Of a stretch of DNA of 64,000 nt, positions 35,178 through 47,229 are shown piece after piece. The notes under the pieces are model-generated. The model was not told where the DNA came from, ran no database searches, and saw nothing but the letters and a program-made list of their open reading frames with translations. Each line of letters starts with the position of its first letter. Position 1 is the stretch's first letter. This DNA comes from Apoderus coryli (taxonomy: Eukaryota; Arthropoda; Insecta; Coleoptera; Attelabidae): the NCBI GenBank assembly GCA_911728435.2, contig OU452202.1:24035135-24099134 (forward strand), given 5' to 3'. The translations under genes were made by a program, and so were the position numbers.

Positions 35178-36090
35178 ATGTTTTCGACAGACGAAAAAGT
35201 TGGTATGATTTTAATATATGGAGAAGCACAGAAAACCGGTAGAAGAGCTGCCCGTTTAGATAGTGAAAGATATCCTGAAAGGCATACTCCAGATGTAAAA
35301 ATGTTCGCGCGACTAGAAAGAATTTTGCGAGAAAATTTTCGTCGAGAAAAGGAACCGAAATTCAGAAAAGAGTTTGCAATGATAATGTGGCTAGAATTTT
35401 ACAGTATTTTCAGGCAAATCCTAGAAATTCGATAAGAGGCGTCCCTCGCTCTGAATTTAGGGAGAAGCTCTGTGCAAAGAGTTTTAAAATCAAATAGATT
35501 TCATGATTACAAATTGAACAATCTAGAATATTATTCTGAGAGACATACCGAAAAAAGGCTGAATTTCATAGCACAAATGATGGTTAATTTGGAAACACGA
35601 GAAACCGAAAAAATGAGCACTATTGGGATAGCGAAAATCCACATTACTTTAATGAAGTCGAGAATCAAGGCCACTTTGGCGTAAATGTGTGGTGTCGAAC
35701 AATCGGAACCAGATTTTCTTGAAAATATATTGGATAAACTACTTGCGATTTTTGCGACTTCCTGTGCTGCTTGAAAATTTACCCCTGGAGCTGCGCTTAA
35801 GCATGTGGTTTCAACATGACAGGGCTCCACCTCATAAATCAAGGGTAGTCCAAGAGTTTTTAAATAATACCTATGGTACTAAATGGATTGGAATAAATGG
35901 ATCTATAGAATGGCCGCCTAAATCCCCGGATATGACCTCCTTGGATTTTTTTCTGTGGTGGCGATGCGTGTGCGAATATTTCACGAGATGTGCTAAGGAA
36001 GACTACAACAAGAGAGGTCAGGCGCAAATTAGATAAATGTTTAGAAGTTGCGGAAGGGCATATAGGAAATTTAGTTTAAAATTGCTTTCC
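35178..36090 (+). pseudogene. IS630/Tc1-type transposase with DUF4817-like HTH
   Basis: The start MFSTDEKVGMILIYGEAQKT and RRAARLDSERYPERHTPDV (from 35178) is the helix-turn-helix typical of insect DUF4817 transposases. After frame changes the middle reads LETRETEKMSTIGIAKIH in a frame-shifted stretch, with VNVWCRTIGNQIFL in the third frame. From 35760 the DDE region reads MWFQHDRAPPHKSRVVQEFL and IEWPPKSPDMTSLDFFLWW. The Asp of FQHD and the Asp of SPDMTSLD correspond to catalytic acidic positions. Several frame shifts and stops make it inactive. A possible left end CCGGGTGTCACAAACTTGG lies near 34727. It shares ancestry with the copy at 9.4-9.8 kb. Confidence 0.75.
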
Positions 36091-36179
36091 ATCTAGCATT
36101 TAATGATTTACATGGTTAAGTCAAATATGACTATCTAACCTACAAATTTTGAGTGAATTTTTTACACTCTAGTGCTTTG

Positions 36180-36432
36180 TTAATCTTAAGTTATATTATA
36201 GTCTGTTGATTGTTGTTGCAATATTTGAATTGTGCCCCTTTAGACTATTTATTGAAGTTTTAAGTGACTTGTCTGTACTTTGTTTTACTGTTTTGTATTT
36301 GTACCATTTACACACGCATTTATTGTTTGAGTATTTTGTTTGTTTATATTGTATTTTTATTTATATACATACTGAATTTGACGATTCCAATAACTATTGT
36401 TATATAGGCAAATAAAGCATTATTATTATTAT
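36180..36432 (+). repeat. LINE 3'UTR and tail
   Basis: A T-rich stretch ends GACGATTCCAATAACTATTG then GCAAATAAAGCATTATTATT. The arrangement (GACGAT..., then CAAATAAAG and a (TTA)n tail) matches the 3' end of the LINE at 49.3 kb. No coding part remains. Short frames here are 3'UTR noise. Confidence 0.5.
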
Positions 36433-37119
36433 GATTATTAGTTCTCTGCAGGACCACAACTATTCATTTTACTAATCCAATTTCGTTAAAATGTTGTAAA
36501 AACAAGGTTCAAAAATTCGTAAAAAGAAAAATTATACATATTATCAGTTTATAACTTTTGGAATATACAGGGTGTTCCGGAAAATGAAATGAAATAATAA
36601 GATGACAAGTTCTAAAACCATAAGACATATAATTATATTTTTAAATTAAACTTTAGATTTGTATTTACTCTCTCGAGTAAATAGCAATAAAATTACTGCC
36701 GAAATCTATAAATCGTCTGCTTTAGCGTGGACAGCCACAGTTTTTTTGTCGGTGTTCGTTATGTTAATTTAATAATAATGATTATAACATTAAATAGAAA
36801 ACGTTGGTTTCCGCATCATGGGTTTATTCGCATATTTTATTCTACACCGAGTGCATGCCTTCTGGTAGTGTTTTATATCCAACTTCGCTCTTTATGGTTC
36901 ACGTCCTTAAACAGGTGTTTGTTGGCCGGTAAAGTCCATCATATCCAAGTTTCAGAAACAGTACGGTCCCATCACACCTTTGGCAGTGGCGTAGTACTTA
37001 GTCTTTATAGAAAACTGAGTTTAAATGGTGACATTAATAAATAATAAAGACATGGTGAAAATCTAACGATGTGTTGTTATAAAGTTCTTAACTAAGCAAG
37101 GAAAGTCTGTTCGATGTCA
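36433..37119. other. Repeat-derived intronic DNA
   Basis: An ATACAGGGTGTTCCGG element end lies at 36566. The rest lacks coding pattern or recognisable structure. Confidence 0.3.
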
Positions 37120-37420
37120 TCAATTTTTACTTCGAAAAAACAATGGTCTATTGAAGTGATCTACACATTTGTTGAAGAAGCTGGAAAAATTATACTGGAA
37201 TATGCTCGGCTGATGAAGATGCAAGTGGCAAGTGGAAATGGTTGAAGCATTTAAAATTCCGCATGATCATTTTGGCAGGACAAAATGAAGTACAAAATGG
37301 GTGCCGAGAGCCTACAGACCTGGCTCTAATGGATTATTATTTATTCCCAAAAACTAAAAGAGAATTCCGTGGGAATGAAGAAGTTAAGGAAGCAGATTCA
37401 ACAGTTTTCATGATAGTATA
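37120..37420 (+). pseudogene. Mariner-like transposase C-terminal fragment
   Basis: The plus strand encodes DLALMDYYLFPKTKREFRGN followed by EEV near 37320-37390. The pattern DLAxxDYxLFPKxKRxxRGxxF-EEV is the end of the mariner/SETMAR-type DDE domain, including the last catalytic Asp position. Upstream similarity is weak and broken. Confidence 0.5.
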
Positions 37421-37439
37421 AACAAATGAATACCGGCCG

Positions 37440-37720
37440 TATTGAAAAAAACCAAGTTGATGATGGTTTTTCAAAAACGTTGTAAATGCTATATTTTTCT
37501 CCTCAAAAATTAACAATCAGAAAGTGCTTTTTATTTTTTTATATCTGTAAAAATAATGTCAGAAATAAATAAAAACTAAAATTGCAAAAACAACGTTTTT
37601 CCAAAAATTCTCGAAAACGGTTAAAGTTAGTTTACTTTTGAAAACACCATTTAAAAGGCGTTTAAATTGTACTACTTTTCTCTAATGCCAATGCTATCCC
37701 ATTCTTATCTTGGACACAGT
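37440..37720 (+). repeat. Dispersed repeat, copy 1 of 3
   Basis: It begins AACCAAGTTGATGATGG and runs through ATATTTTTCTCCTCAAAAA and TATCTGTAAAAATAATGTC to about 37720. Two other copies lie at 54285-54485 (inverted) and 55625-55925. The start resembles a hammerhead with C3 changed to U, and GAAAC lost in this copy. Confidence 0.6.
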
Positions 37721-38541
37721 GTAGATATTATATACTCCCCTCGTGTGTTAATAAAAACGTCTTAAATTAGCCTTTAGAAATTGTAATTTCATTGCTTACA
37801 GTTGCCAAAATTGAGCTTTGGTATATCCAAAATCATTGCAGATCAAATATCAAATTTAATAACAAAACATTGAAATACTGAACGGAAGAAATTCCTCAGG
37901 AAATTTCTTTGCGACCGATGAAATAACACGATCGTACGCACCATTTCTTCGTCTAGGATAATAAAGATATTTTTGAAGAACGTGCTAAACCGTAACTGCG
38001 ACTCCTACGAGCATTTAAAAAATGAGATAAGACTTTTTTGAGCTATTTAAAGCTCAAAATAAAGACAATGAAGTCAGATCAATGACGGCCATTTCCAACG
38101 ACTAGTAAAATCTAAAGTTCTAGATTTGCACCCTAGCCTGTCTTTCTTCTACGCCTATGTCTTTGTCCATAAGGCACATATGGAATCCTGTAACGTTTTA
38201 ATTTAATTTCTATTTGCGTGGGAAAAATTATTCTTTTACCTAGGTATATATTTATATAGTCTCCAGAAGCAGAACGCTTGGTGGGGTCAGGCAAGTGTGA
38301 AACTTTCAATAAAATATTAATCAAGATGCAATAATTTAAATTTAAAATAATGAAGTACTTATGCGTGTGTTGGTATGATATATCGATGAATTAATTCATG
38401 GCTCCTGAATTTTATTTATAACAAGTATTTCCCACAATGCTTTTTTAAATATTTGTTGAGGGTTGAAGTATGATGTTTTCGGTCCACAGATGTTTTGTCA
38501 ACTGTTTTTGTTCTCTCTTATGTGTTCGTTTTTATCTTGTA

Positions 38542-38578
38542 GGACTGATGATGGCTTGTGAAGCCGAAACTAGTTTCC
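38542..38578 (+). ncRNA. PLE-type hammerhead ribozyme motif
   Basis: The plus strand reads stem I GGA, CUGAUGA (38545-38551), extra U, perfect stem II GGCUU-GUG-AAGCC, GAAA, palindrome ACUAGU, cleavable U and UCC. The flanking GTGGAGTTGACTTTGAAAG (38602-38621) is the same terminal-repeat sequence as at 1.1-1.4 kb. Confidence 0.7.
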
Positions 38579-38774
38579 GTTTTCATCATTGAAATAAATA
38601 TTGTGTGGAGTTGACTTTGAAAGTTTTAGTTTGTTTTCTTTTATGTGAAACTTGGATAATGGATAATTTTTATTTCGTTTAAAATATTTAGGTAATATAC
38701 ACAGTGAGCACAAAAAATATGGAAGCCAAATGCATCCAAGCCTTCTTTTGCAGACGGATATCTTTGTCCACATA

Positions 38775-38885
38775 ATTTAACTTTGATATTTGGGAGCCAA
38801 AATATGTCAAATCAGGGCTGTTCGGCAGATGACTCATGAAATCGAATTTTTCGGTGATCAAATGATGACGATTGTTTGTTTTCTC
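38775..38885 (-). pseudogene. Short mariner fragment
   Basis: CAAATCAGGGCTGTTCGGC and GATGACTCATGAAATCGAAT match, with differences, the stretch at 50.85 kb inside the mariner (the SPDLAP region in antisense). It is a small broken copy of the same transposon family. Confidence 0.5.
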
Positions 38886-39715
38886 TATATACTTAGATAG
38901 TAATCTTAAACCATTTTAGTTAAAGCTTGGACTGAGCTAAGATGGGAAAGACTTTGCAAAAGAACAACAGTCATTTCTGAAGTTTTACTGGCCAACTTCG
39001 AACGTAGGAATTGCTCATACGAGAGAAACTATTAATGCCTGTGTGTCCTACCTACCTCTAGATATTTTAATTATATTAAGTATTAGTTGACGGATCCATA
39101 ATGTCTATATGAAGTATCACAATAAATTTTAGTTCATCCTGTAGGACAATAGTAACGAGATCTCTATACGTACCCCAATGCGTGTAGTACAAACGGAAAG
39201 GCATAATAGCAAAACTCGCGATCAAATCATGTCCGTTGGGTATTGCGCTGGGTCAAAAAGTCAGGTGTACGCATAATACACGGTAAATAATATTTATTAA
39301 CCTCTCTTTCTCCTATACCTATATCGAGGTACAAAATAAACACAAACCAAACAACAATATAGGTAAGGTAAACATCTGTCCCACTACCCCTCATAATTTA
39401 AAATATTCATCACGATTTCCATAAAACAATAGAACACCATATGGCACGAGCTATCGATATGCCATCTTTGATCTTTGAGACGGATATGACAGAGGGATAT
39501 TAACTACAACGTATGGGTTGTTAAAATTTTAACGTGCTCCAAATTTGTTTTTTGTAAGCCATAACTGGATGAAGAAAAAATATTAGAAATGACAACTTAC
39601 TGATGTTTTGTAAATTTGAGGTTAGAAAATAAATTGGCTGTCAAATGATGAAATATAAAGAATTTAGCTGTCATCCTTTGACATTTATTTAGCAAAAAGT
39701 TGAGAAATTTTAACC

Positions 39716-40010
39716 ATGGAACGCTCAACTCTTGAAGAAAGAATTTTAATTGTGAAAATTTATTATCAAAATGGTGAAAATTTTACTGTGTCACTTTGTA
39801 AAATTGAAATCTGTTTTCCTAATAATGGGGTCGTGAAATTTAAGCAGGACAATGATATTACGAAGGGCTATTTGCATGCCACACGACATTCTTCGGTACG
39901 GTCATTAAGGATAGTTTCTTAGGTCTTGATTAGGTCCTGTATCATAGCGTCCTATACTAAACCAAGGCCCCAAAAAATTGAAATCTGGTTCCCTAATAAT
40001 GGGGTCGTTT
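39716..40010 (+). pseudogene. Transposase HTH fragment with local duplication
   Basis: The frame MERSTLEERILIVKIYYQNG then ENFTVSLCKIEICFPNN resembles the helix-turn-helix start of IS630/Tc1-type transposases. A block of about 35 bp (AAATTGAAATCTG...CTAATAATGGGGTCGT) at 39801-39835 recurs at 39976-40008. No catalytic domain follows. Confidence 0.5.
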
Positions 40011-40080
40011 TTCGCGAAGCCTCTTAAGTTATTCAATATTAAAATAAACCCTGCTCTTGTCCATATTATTAAATATAGGA

Positions 40081-40320
40081 TCAGTTTTTCTTAACTGGCA
40101 AAAAGAAGTGGTTCAGTGTTCTCAGCCCTGTTGACGGATAGTCAACAAAATACTCAAGGACTACATCTCCTTTTCGCGAGATATGGTGGTCCTGTTGATT
40201 TTGAGGAAATGCTTCAGCATATAACCTACTAGCTTCAACAGTATTGCCAGTTGGAAGTCCAAGAATGGACGTATGCATATTCTTCATTTGTGAAGACAAA
40301 AAAGGCATTATAAATGGTAT
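40081..40320 (-). pseudogene. DUF4817-like transposase HTH fragment
   Basis: The minus frame reads ILGLPTGNTVEASRLYAEAF then PQNQQDHHISRKGDVVLEYF. The pattern GN-x-x-EA-x-R-LYxExFPxxxxPxxx is the DUF4817 helix-turn-helix of insect transposases. The rest of the gene is missing. Confidence 0.45.
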
Positions 40321-40330
40321 TTTCTGAATA

Positions 40331-41705
40331 AGGGTACGGAATTTTTGTCAGCATAAGTAGCAAACTATCCCCGTAACCGCAAATTATATTAAATGATCAA
40401 CATTAGTCTAGCAAAACAACATCACAATCAATCATAACCTTACTGCACACGTTAATATCCCTCACACACCCTTAAATGTAGATATTACGCAAAACACAAC
40501 CCTATCTTTTATCTGGCGAATGTGACGCTAACACACGGCGTAAATATTCCATATTATATTTATTATAACCGTGACTTCTTGCATCTGTCTGTAAATATCT
40601 GTCCCGTGCGTAATAGTTTATCTGGGGCGTTACTGAGAGCAAAAAAAAATTATATAATATGTATCATACATATTAGCCATAATGATGCAGCAAGGATCAT
40701 AAATAATGTTTGACGTGTCATAGCTCATATGACAACTCAATTTAATCCTGAAAGGGTGAAAAAATATACGCTATGCTTTGTTACAATGGTCGAGGTAATC
40801 CTAGCGGTAGGCTCCTACATAGGGATGGCACGTGACTCTCTATTATTCGGATCGTGGTTAATTGTTTGTCTTTCAGTGCTGTTTTGCCGTTATCAATCGA
40901 AATGTTGGATAATTCAGAGGGCTTTAAATTATTATTTGATGTGAATTATTTTACATCAATCTCTAATGAAAGATTTCAGCAGAATATCACCCGGTACACC
41001 TGTACTTTAACAAAACAAAATAACTATTTATTGAGAATTCAAATGTTGCTTATTAAACTAATAAAAGAGTCACGAGGATTAACTGATTTTAATCAATTAC
41101 ACTGATTAATATTTTTTTCAATTTAATTCATAAGTAAATTTGTATCAGCCTACGCACGGTAATTATTAAAAACCCGTCGAAAACTGATTGTAGCATAACA
41201 TATATCAGTATCTAATAAGCAGAAATTATGCGGTTACAATACTTCCTTTGCTACAATATCCTTAACGGACAGAACATAATTTTCTTAATGACCAACAATC
41301 AAAATATCTACGATACCAACAAAAATTTCCTGTCAACTTTTTGTTTTGCGGTGGCAACCGCGAAGATATTCTTCTTATATATATTTACTGATAATGTCAT
41401 GATATGTGTTCTATTTCCCTAAACTTTATTCGGAATTCCACGATAATTTTAATGCCTAGAAAATTATTTTTATTCAATTAGAACTGTCCAAGATTTTAAA
41501 TAGTTTCTTGGAATCTGTACTATTAGCTTGATATCAGGATCGTTTAAACAATTATAAATTGCCAGCCTTACCAAAAAGCAAATAATAAGTCGGAAACTAA
41601 AATTAAAGTGCAAAAAGCTCTATCAGAATACCACGATGTTGACACGAATTTTGCAATAACTCAGAGTATGCAATGTGGTTGTGGAAGAAGAACATTTGGA
41701 CTTAC
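40331..41705. other. Intronic DNA of hamlet
   Basis: AT-rich. Short frames on the plus strand (40522-41105) have no domain pattern. Nothing else supported. Confidence 0.3.
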
Positions 41706-41835
41706 CGGTCTCTCTATCCGAACGATCATCAGCTGAGTTAGAGTCGGTCCGCATATCCTGAAAGTTCAAGGTTTCTCTTGAACCTAAAACGAGCTCACAG
41801 CCACACGGGATGTCGACAAAAGCTTCATACCAAAG
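41706..41835 (-). CDS. ham: hamlet exon: end of the PR/SET domain
   Basis: This 130-bp exon has acceptor ATTCTTCAG and donor GTAAGT. It encodes LWYEAFVDIPCGCELVLG then SRETLNFQDMRTDSNSADDR. The stretch LxYExFxDIPxGxELxLG is the end of the PR domain of PRDM16/MECOM proteins, the SET-like fold linked to H3K9 methylation in vertebrate members. An acidic/Ser-rich linker follows. The exon leaves one base that joins the 30.4-kb exon to form Ala. The extra zinc finger expected right after the PR domain in vertebrates is absent. Confidence 0.9.
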
Positions 41836-41971
41836 CTGAAGAATACAGAAAATAAAATTTATTATTACCTTCGTGTTACGACCACTACTTAATTAAAATC
41901 ATGATTGTTTTTGGAAATCCTAATTTCAGGATAAAATATAAATTTCCTCATAAAGTCAAACGCTTACCAAC

Positions 41972-42097
41972 CTGGCCACTATGTAAATAATGCCTCATAT
42001 TTACTGATAATTTATTTTTGGATCTCCTAATAAGTTTCATCCAGTTTTGTGGATCAGAGGAACCGTCGAGCCATCCAAGAAATTTGTCGCCAGAAAG
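41972..42097 (-). CDS. ham: hamlet exon: middle of the PR/SET domain
   Basis: This exon of 42 codons has phase 0 at both ends. The acceptor is TTCCTTTGCAG. It encodes GDKFLGWLDGSSDPQNWMKL followed by IRRSKNKLSVNMRHYLHSGQ. The D-G-S-xDPxNWxKLIR core is the central PR-domain motif. The donor must be CAG before GTTGGT: using the more consensus-like GTAAGC four bases later would shift the frame and meet a stop in the next exon. The upstream exon with the PR-domain start was not found. Confidence 0.88.
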
Positions 42098-42930
42098 CTG
42101 CAAAGGAAACACAAATTACTAAATTGCAACGTTAAATACCCTACAATTCTATGACAAAAACATAATAACGGATGCTAATTTGTATTTTATTAGGATCAGG
42201 TTCATGATTTTTGAAATCCAAATAAAATTCCAAAGCCTAACAGAATATTCAGCCACATTTTCAATAAATTTCTCAACTTTAATTTAAAAAAAAAATACGA
42301 AAAATGCACATGGGTTACTTTAAGTAAAAATATGAAAAACGTTGGGTCAATATTTATCTTCAGAAAATTTTATTGGGCACTACTTTGCGTAATCTTTTCA
42401 GGGTAAGAGTTCATTCATCATTATCAGTTTTCTACGAATATTTTCTTGAAGTTTTGAGCTATAAACCAGAGGTAAACTGTCCCAATCTTTCATATGATTA
42501 CAAATCATAAAATCTTCATGTATTTTGCCATGTACTCCTACTGCTCTGGTAAATATGCAAGTAATTATCTCTATAATGTATATATTGCGATAAAATATAA
42601 CAATTTATAATATTATTTTATTTAATATTAATAGGTGGTATTAATTTATGAATAATTAATTTCAGATTTTTTCCCATTGTCGGTAATAAAGATCAAACCA
42701 GTATTTATGACTTGTTCTTGCTGTATATGAATATTAATTAATTAGTAAAATGTACCACGTTATGTAATATAGTCTGATTTTATAGGAATTATTAATACTA
42801 AAGAAATCAATCCAGTTTACAAAAGATGCACCAAATTTACATGTTGTGGTCTTTCAACATAGTGATTTTATAATAAAGATACAGTCACGGCAGCATTTAC
42901 GGTAAACACGTTTTTTACCCCCCTGATAGT
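42098..42930. other. AT-rich DNA, upstream hamlet intron
   Basis: No exon recognised on the minus strand. It grades into the satellite at about 42930. Confidence 0.3.
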
Positions 42931-42933
42931 GCT

Positions 42934-45440
42934 GTAAAAATAAATCAGAATTGGAAAATTGCGAGTTTTTGTGAGAATTATGTAAAAAAAAACTAGGAAT
43001 TTTTTAATTCTGACTTTATGTTAAAGAATTCTGTAAAAATACTCGCAATTTTTCAACTCTGATTTATTTTTACAGAATTCATTGATTGTGTAAAAAAAGA
43101 ATTCCAAAAATTCCGAGTTTTTACAGAATTGTGTAAAAAAATGAGAATTCCAAAAATGCCTAGTTTTTTACAGAATTCTGTAATAATAAATCAGAATTGA
43201 AAAAATGCGAATATTTTTACAGAATTCTGTAACAAAGAGCTAGAATTGAAAAATTCCGAGGTTGTTTTACAGAATTCTTTAATAAAAAGTCAGAATTGAA
43301 AAATTCCTTGTTTTTTTTATAGAATTCTGTAAAAATAAATCAGAATTGAAAAAATGCGAGTTTTTTGCAGAATTCTATAAAAAAAAGTCAGAATTGGAAA
43401 ATTCTGAGTTTTTACTGAATTGTGTAAAAAAATCAGAATTGCAAAAATTCCGAGTTTTTTTACACAATTCTGTCAGGATTGAATAATTCCTAGTTTTTTT
43501 TATAGAATTCTGTAAAAATAAATCAGAAATCAAAAATTGCGAGTTTTTTGCAGAATTCTATAAGAAAAAGTCAGAATTGAAAAATTCCGAATTTTTACTG
43601 AATTCTGTAAAAAAGTCAGAATTCCAAAAATTCTTTTTTACACAATTTTGAAAACAACTCGGAATTTTCCAATTCAAAAAAACTAGGAATTTTTCAATTC
43701 CGACTTTATGTTAAAGAATTCTGTAAAAAACTCGCAAGTTTTCAATTCTGATTTATTTTTATACAATTCTGTAAAATAACTCGGATTTTTTTCTGTAAAC
43801 AAAGTCAGGATTGAAAAATTCCGAGTTTTTACAGAGTTGTGTAAAAATAACATTGAAAAATGCTAGTTTTTTTACAGAATTCTGTAACATAGAGTCAGAA
43901 TTGAAAAATTGCGCGTTTTTTTACGATAATATTTAATAAAAAGTCAGAATTGAAAAATTCCTAGTTTTTTTATAGAATTCTGTAAAAATAAATCAGAATT
44001 GAAAAATTGCGAGTTTTTTGCAGAATTTTATAGGAAAAAGTCAAAATTGAAAAATTCCGAGTTTTTTTTACTAAATTGTGTAAAAAAATCAGAATTCCAA
44101 AAATTTCAAGTTTTTTTACACAATTCTGTCAGAATTGAAAAATTCCTAGTTCTTTTTTATAGAATTCTGTAAAAATAAACCAGAATTGAAAAATTGCGAG
44201 TTTTTTGCAGAATTCTATAAAAAAAGTCAAAATTGAAAAATTCCGAGTTTTTACTGAATTGTGTAAAAAAATCAGAATTCCAAAAATTCCGAGTTTTTTT
44301 ACACAATTCTGTCAGGATTGAAAAATTCCTAGTTTTTTTTTATAGAATTCTGTAAAAATAAATCAGAAATGAAAAATTGCGAGCTTTTCGCAGAATTCTA
44401 TAAGAAAAAGTCAGAATTGAAAAATTCCGAATTTTTACTGAATTCTGTAAAAAAGTCAGAATTCCAAAAATTCTTTTTTACACAATTTTGAAAACAACTC
44501 GGAATTTTCCAATACAAAAAAACTAGAAATTTTTCAATTCTGACTTTATGTCAAAGAATTCTGTAAAAAACTCGCAAGTTTTCAATTCTGATTTATTTTT
44601 ATACAATTCTGTAAAATAACTCGGATTTTTTTTTTTGTAAAAAAAATCAGAATTTCGAAAATTCCGAGTTTTTTACAGAATTCTGTAAGTCAGGCTTGAA
44701 AAATTCCTAATTTTTTACAGAATTCTGTAAAAATAAACGAACATTGGAAAAATGCGACTTTTTTTACAGAATTCTGGAACAAAGAGTCAGAATTGAAATA
44801 TTGCGCGTTTTTTTACGGAAATGTTTAATAAAAAGTCAGAATTGAAAAATTCCTAGTTTTTTTATAGAATTCTGTAAAAATAAATGAGAATTGAAACATT
44901 GCGAGTTTTTTGCAGAATTCTAAAAAAAAGTCAGAATTGAAAAATTCCGAGTTTTTACTGAATTGTGTAAAAAAATCAGAATTCCAAAAATTCCGAGTTT
45001 TTTTACACAATTCTGTCAGAATTGAAAAATTCCTAGTTTTTTTTATAGAATTCTGTAAAAATAAATCAGAAATGAAAAATTGCGAGTTTTTACTGAATTC
45101 TGTAAAAAAGTCAGAATTACAAAAATTCCGAGTTTGTTTTACAGAATTCTTTAATAAAGAGTCAGAATTGCAAAATTCCTAGTTTTTTTATAGAATTCTG
45201 TAAAAATAAATCAGAATTGAAAAATTGCGAGTTTTTTGCAGAATTCTATAAAAAAGTCAGAATTGAAAAATTCCGAGTTTTTACTGAATTGTGTAAAAAA
45301 TCAGAATTCCAAAAATTCGGAGTTTTTTTACACAATCCTGTCAGGATTGAAAAATTCTTAGTTTTTTTTAATAGAATTCTGTAAAAAAGTCAGAATTCCA
45401 AAAATTCCGAGTTTTTTTACACAATTCTGTAAAAAAGTCA
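42934..45440. repeat. A/T-rich satellite with GAATTC palindromes
   Basis: About 2.5 kb of degenerate monomers built from ACAGAATTCTGTAAAAA and GTCAGAATTGAAAAATTCC. The centre (CAGAATTCTG) is a palindrome. Monomer spacing is about 60-70 bp. A larger unit is duplicated: 43466-43797 and 44308-44640 are nearly identical, a period of about 842 bp. Each larger unit contains a segment in which monomers are inverted. Open frames here are just the repeat read through. Confidence 0.85.
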
Positions 45441-45654
45441 TTGAGTAATTAAAACATTAAAAATATTCAAAGATCGTTCAATTTCTTAAAGTAGCCGTCC
45501 ATGATTAAACAATAATCTGGACTTGGAGTACATTGAGTATGTCCTGTCCTGTCTGTTTAAAAAGATTAGATATTGAACATTTATTGGTCAATAAATTTAA
45601 AATAGGTATTTGATAATTAAATTGATCATGGCTTAATCCGAAACTGAAAAACGT

Positions 45655-45775
45655 TTTCTTTTATTTTGGTTTATTAAAAACATTTTCTGGAGTTGACTTT
45701 AATGTTCGTTTTATTTTATTTAAAAATGACAGTCCACTTCGAACATGGACAATTTATTTCACGTGCTTATTTCTC
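45655..45775 (+). repeat. Penelope-like terminal repeat fragment
   Basis: Contains TTCTGGAGTTGACTTTAATG and CACTTCGAACATGGACAATT, relatives of the ends at 1.38 and 38.6 kb. The hammerhead is not included. A related weak CUGAAGAUGUGAAGAC word lies at 45854-45868 on the minus strand. Confidence 0.45.
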
Positions 45776-47229
45776 TGTTAATATAATTGCTATTCCCCGT
45801 TGGGAAGATTGCGATAGAGACTAGAAATCTCCGCAGAGACACCCTAAATACTAGTCTTCACATCTTCAGAGTTATTTAAATTAATGATATTACCTTAAAA
45901 TGTTAAGGAAACTTTGAGACCTATTATTGCTCTTGAAGTTTCAAATCCCTAACTAAAAGAAAAATGACCCAACAAATTTCACACCGCAAAAGAAGGATCA
46001 AGTATCCGTCTAGCTGATAAAGAAAGAAGAAAACTATTAAAAATAATCAGCTTTTAGCTACACAACCTCCAGGTCCACAGCCCGAAGCTCTGTTTCAAAC
46101 AAAATATGACACAATTAAATAGTTTTCTAATAAAAGTAATAATAATTAAAGTAATTGAATAAATTAGTTCTAGGCTTTATCAATCGCGGCCATGGTACAT
46201 CGTCATCGCTTTTTGAGGAAGAGAACGATTCGAAATTATCCATGATAGGGCGTTGATCATAAAAAACTATTTTGGAAAAACATAAAAATTTGGTTATGCC
46301 AATGAAATAAACAATTTTCATTTGTCCCACTCATATTTACTAGTAGAGAATAGCGAAAAACAATAATTGCTTTAACGGCCTGTCAAACAGCTTTTGAGAC
46401 TGATAACAGTTATCAATAGACGAGATAGAGCCGTATCCTTCATCATTAGCATGTCAATTTTAGAACTTTTAAGTATAGATAATTTCACATTGATTAATAA
46501 TTTTTTAACTTCACCCGAATCAAACTATTTATATTAATTAAAGTTATCTATAACCAGCAGCAACACAGATGATGTTAGAAATCCTATCCAGATATTAAAT
46601 GAAATCTATTATTAAAGCAATGTGCCTGCAATAACCTCTATAACAGTACATAAAAATCGTTTAAAAGTGTAGGCGATTTTTCACACGTCCGCAACGTTTT
46701 CTTTCATGTCCTGAAGGATGTATAATGACAGGATTAAGGATCAAACCATTATATAATATATATAGCGAGAGAAAAAGAGAGTAAGGGATTTCGAGGGCGG
46801 TTGTTTCCTGACAATTACGTTATATGCCTTCTCTATTATAGCACCCTATAAAACGCACCCTTAAATCTCTCTTCACTCTTGTTTTACCCTTAACACGACC
46901 AAAGTTTAATTGGTGACGAGCGAATAAGTGAGATTTTGAGTTATTTTTTTTAACAGTTCGTTTGTGTAGGGGAGAACTGGCAATTTTGGAACATTCAAAT
47001 TTATGCAAGCAACGACCAGTATTCACCGAAAATATAAATACAGTTCATGAATAAATAGAGGATAATAGATAATAGAGGATTTAGGATAACATAGTTCTAA
47101 TTACTGAAATTGATTTTATTTTTTTTTAACGATACAAACCTATTTAGCTGGTTGAGATTTTCTTACAGGGGTTAAAGAATATTAAAATAAAATATATATA
47201 TTTGTCAAAAAATTAATACAATAATATTT
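45776..47229. other. Spacer DNA with one unassigned frame
   Basis: A minus frame at 46150-46240 reads MDNFESFSSSKSDDDVPWPR, possibly a transposon N-terminal piece but not assignable. Otherwise AT-rich with no structure seen. Confidence 0.3.

Noticed and set aside
36206..36415. 69-residue plus-strand frame, hydrophobic
   Set aside because: Lies in a T-rich LINE 3'UTR ending in a (TTA)n tail.
44825..45182. Open frames on both strands (repeated KNSEF/NFWNSDFF-type peptides)
   Set aside because: They are read-throughs of the A/T-rich satellite; the peptide repeats mirror the DNA repeat.
42934..45440. CRISPR-like array
   Set aside because: Units are degenerate, palindromic and without unique spacers; eukaryotic satellite.
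45799..45870. CUGAAGAUGUGAAGAC on the minus strand as a hammerhead
   Set aside because: The GAAAC box is absent and no stem II pairs; at most a very old relic.
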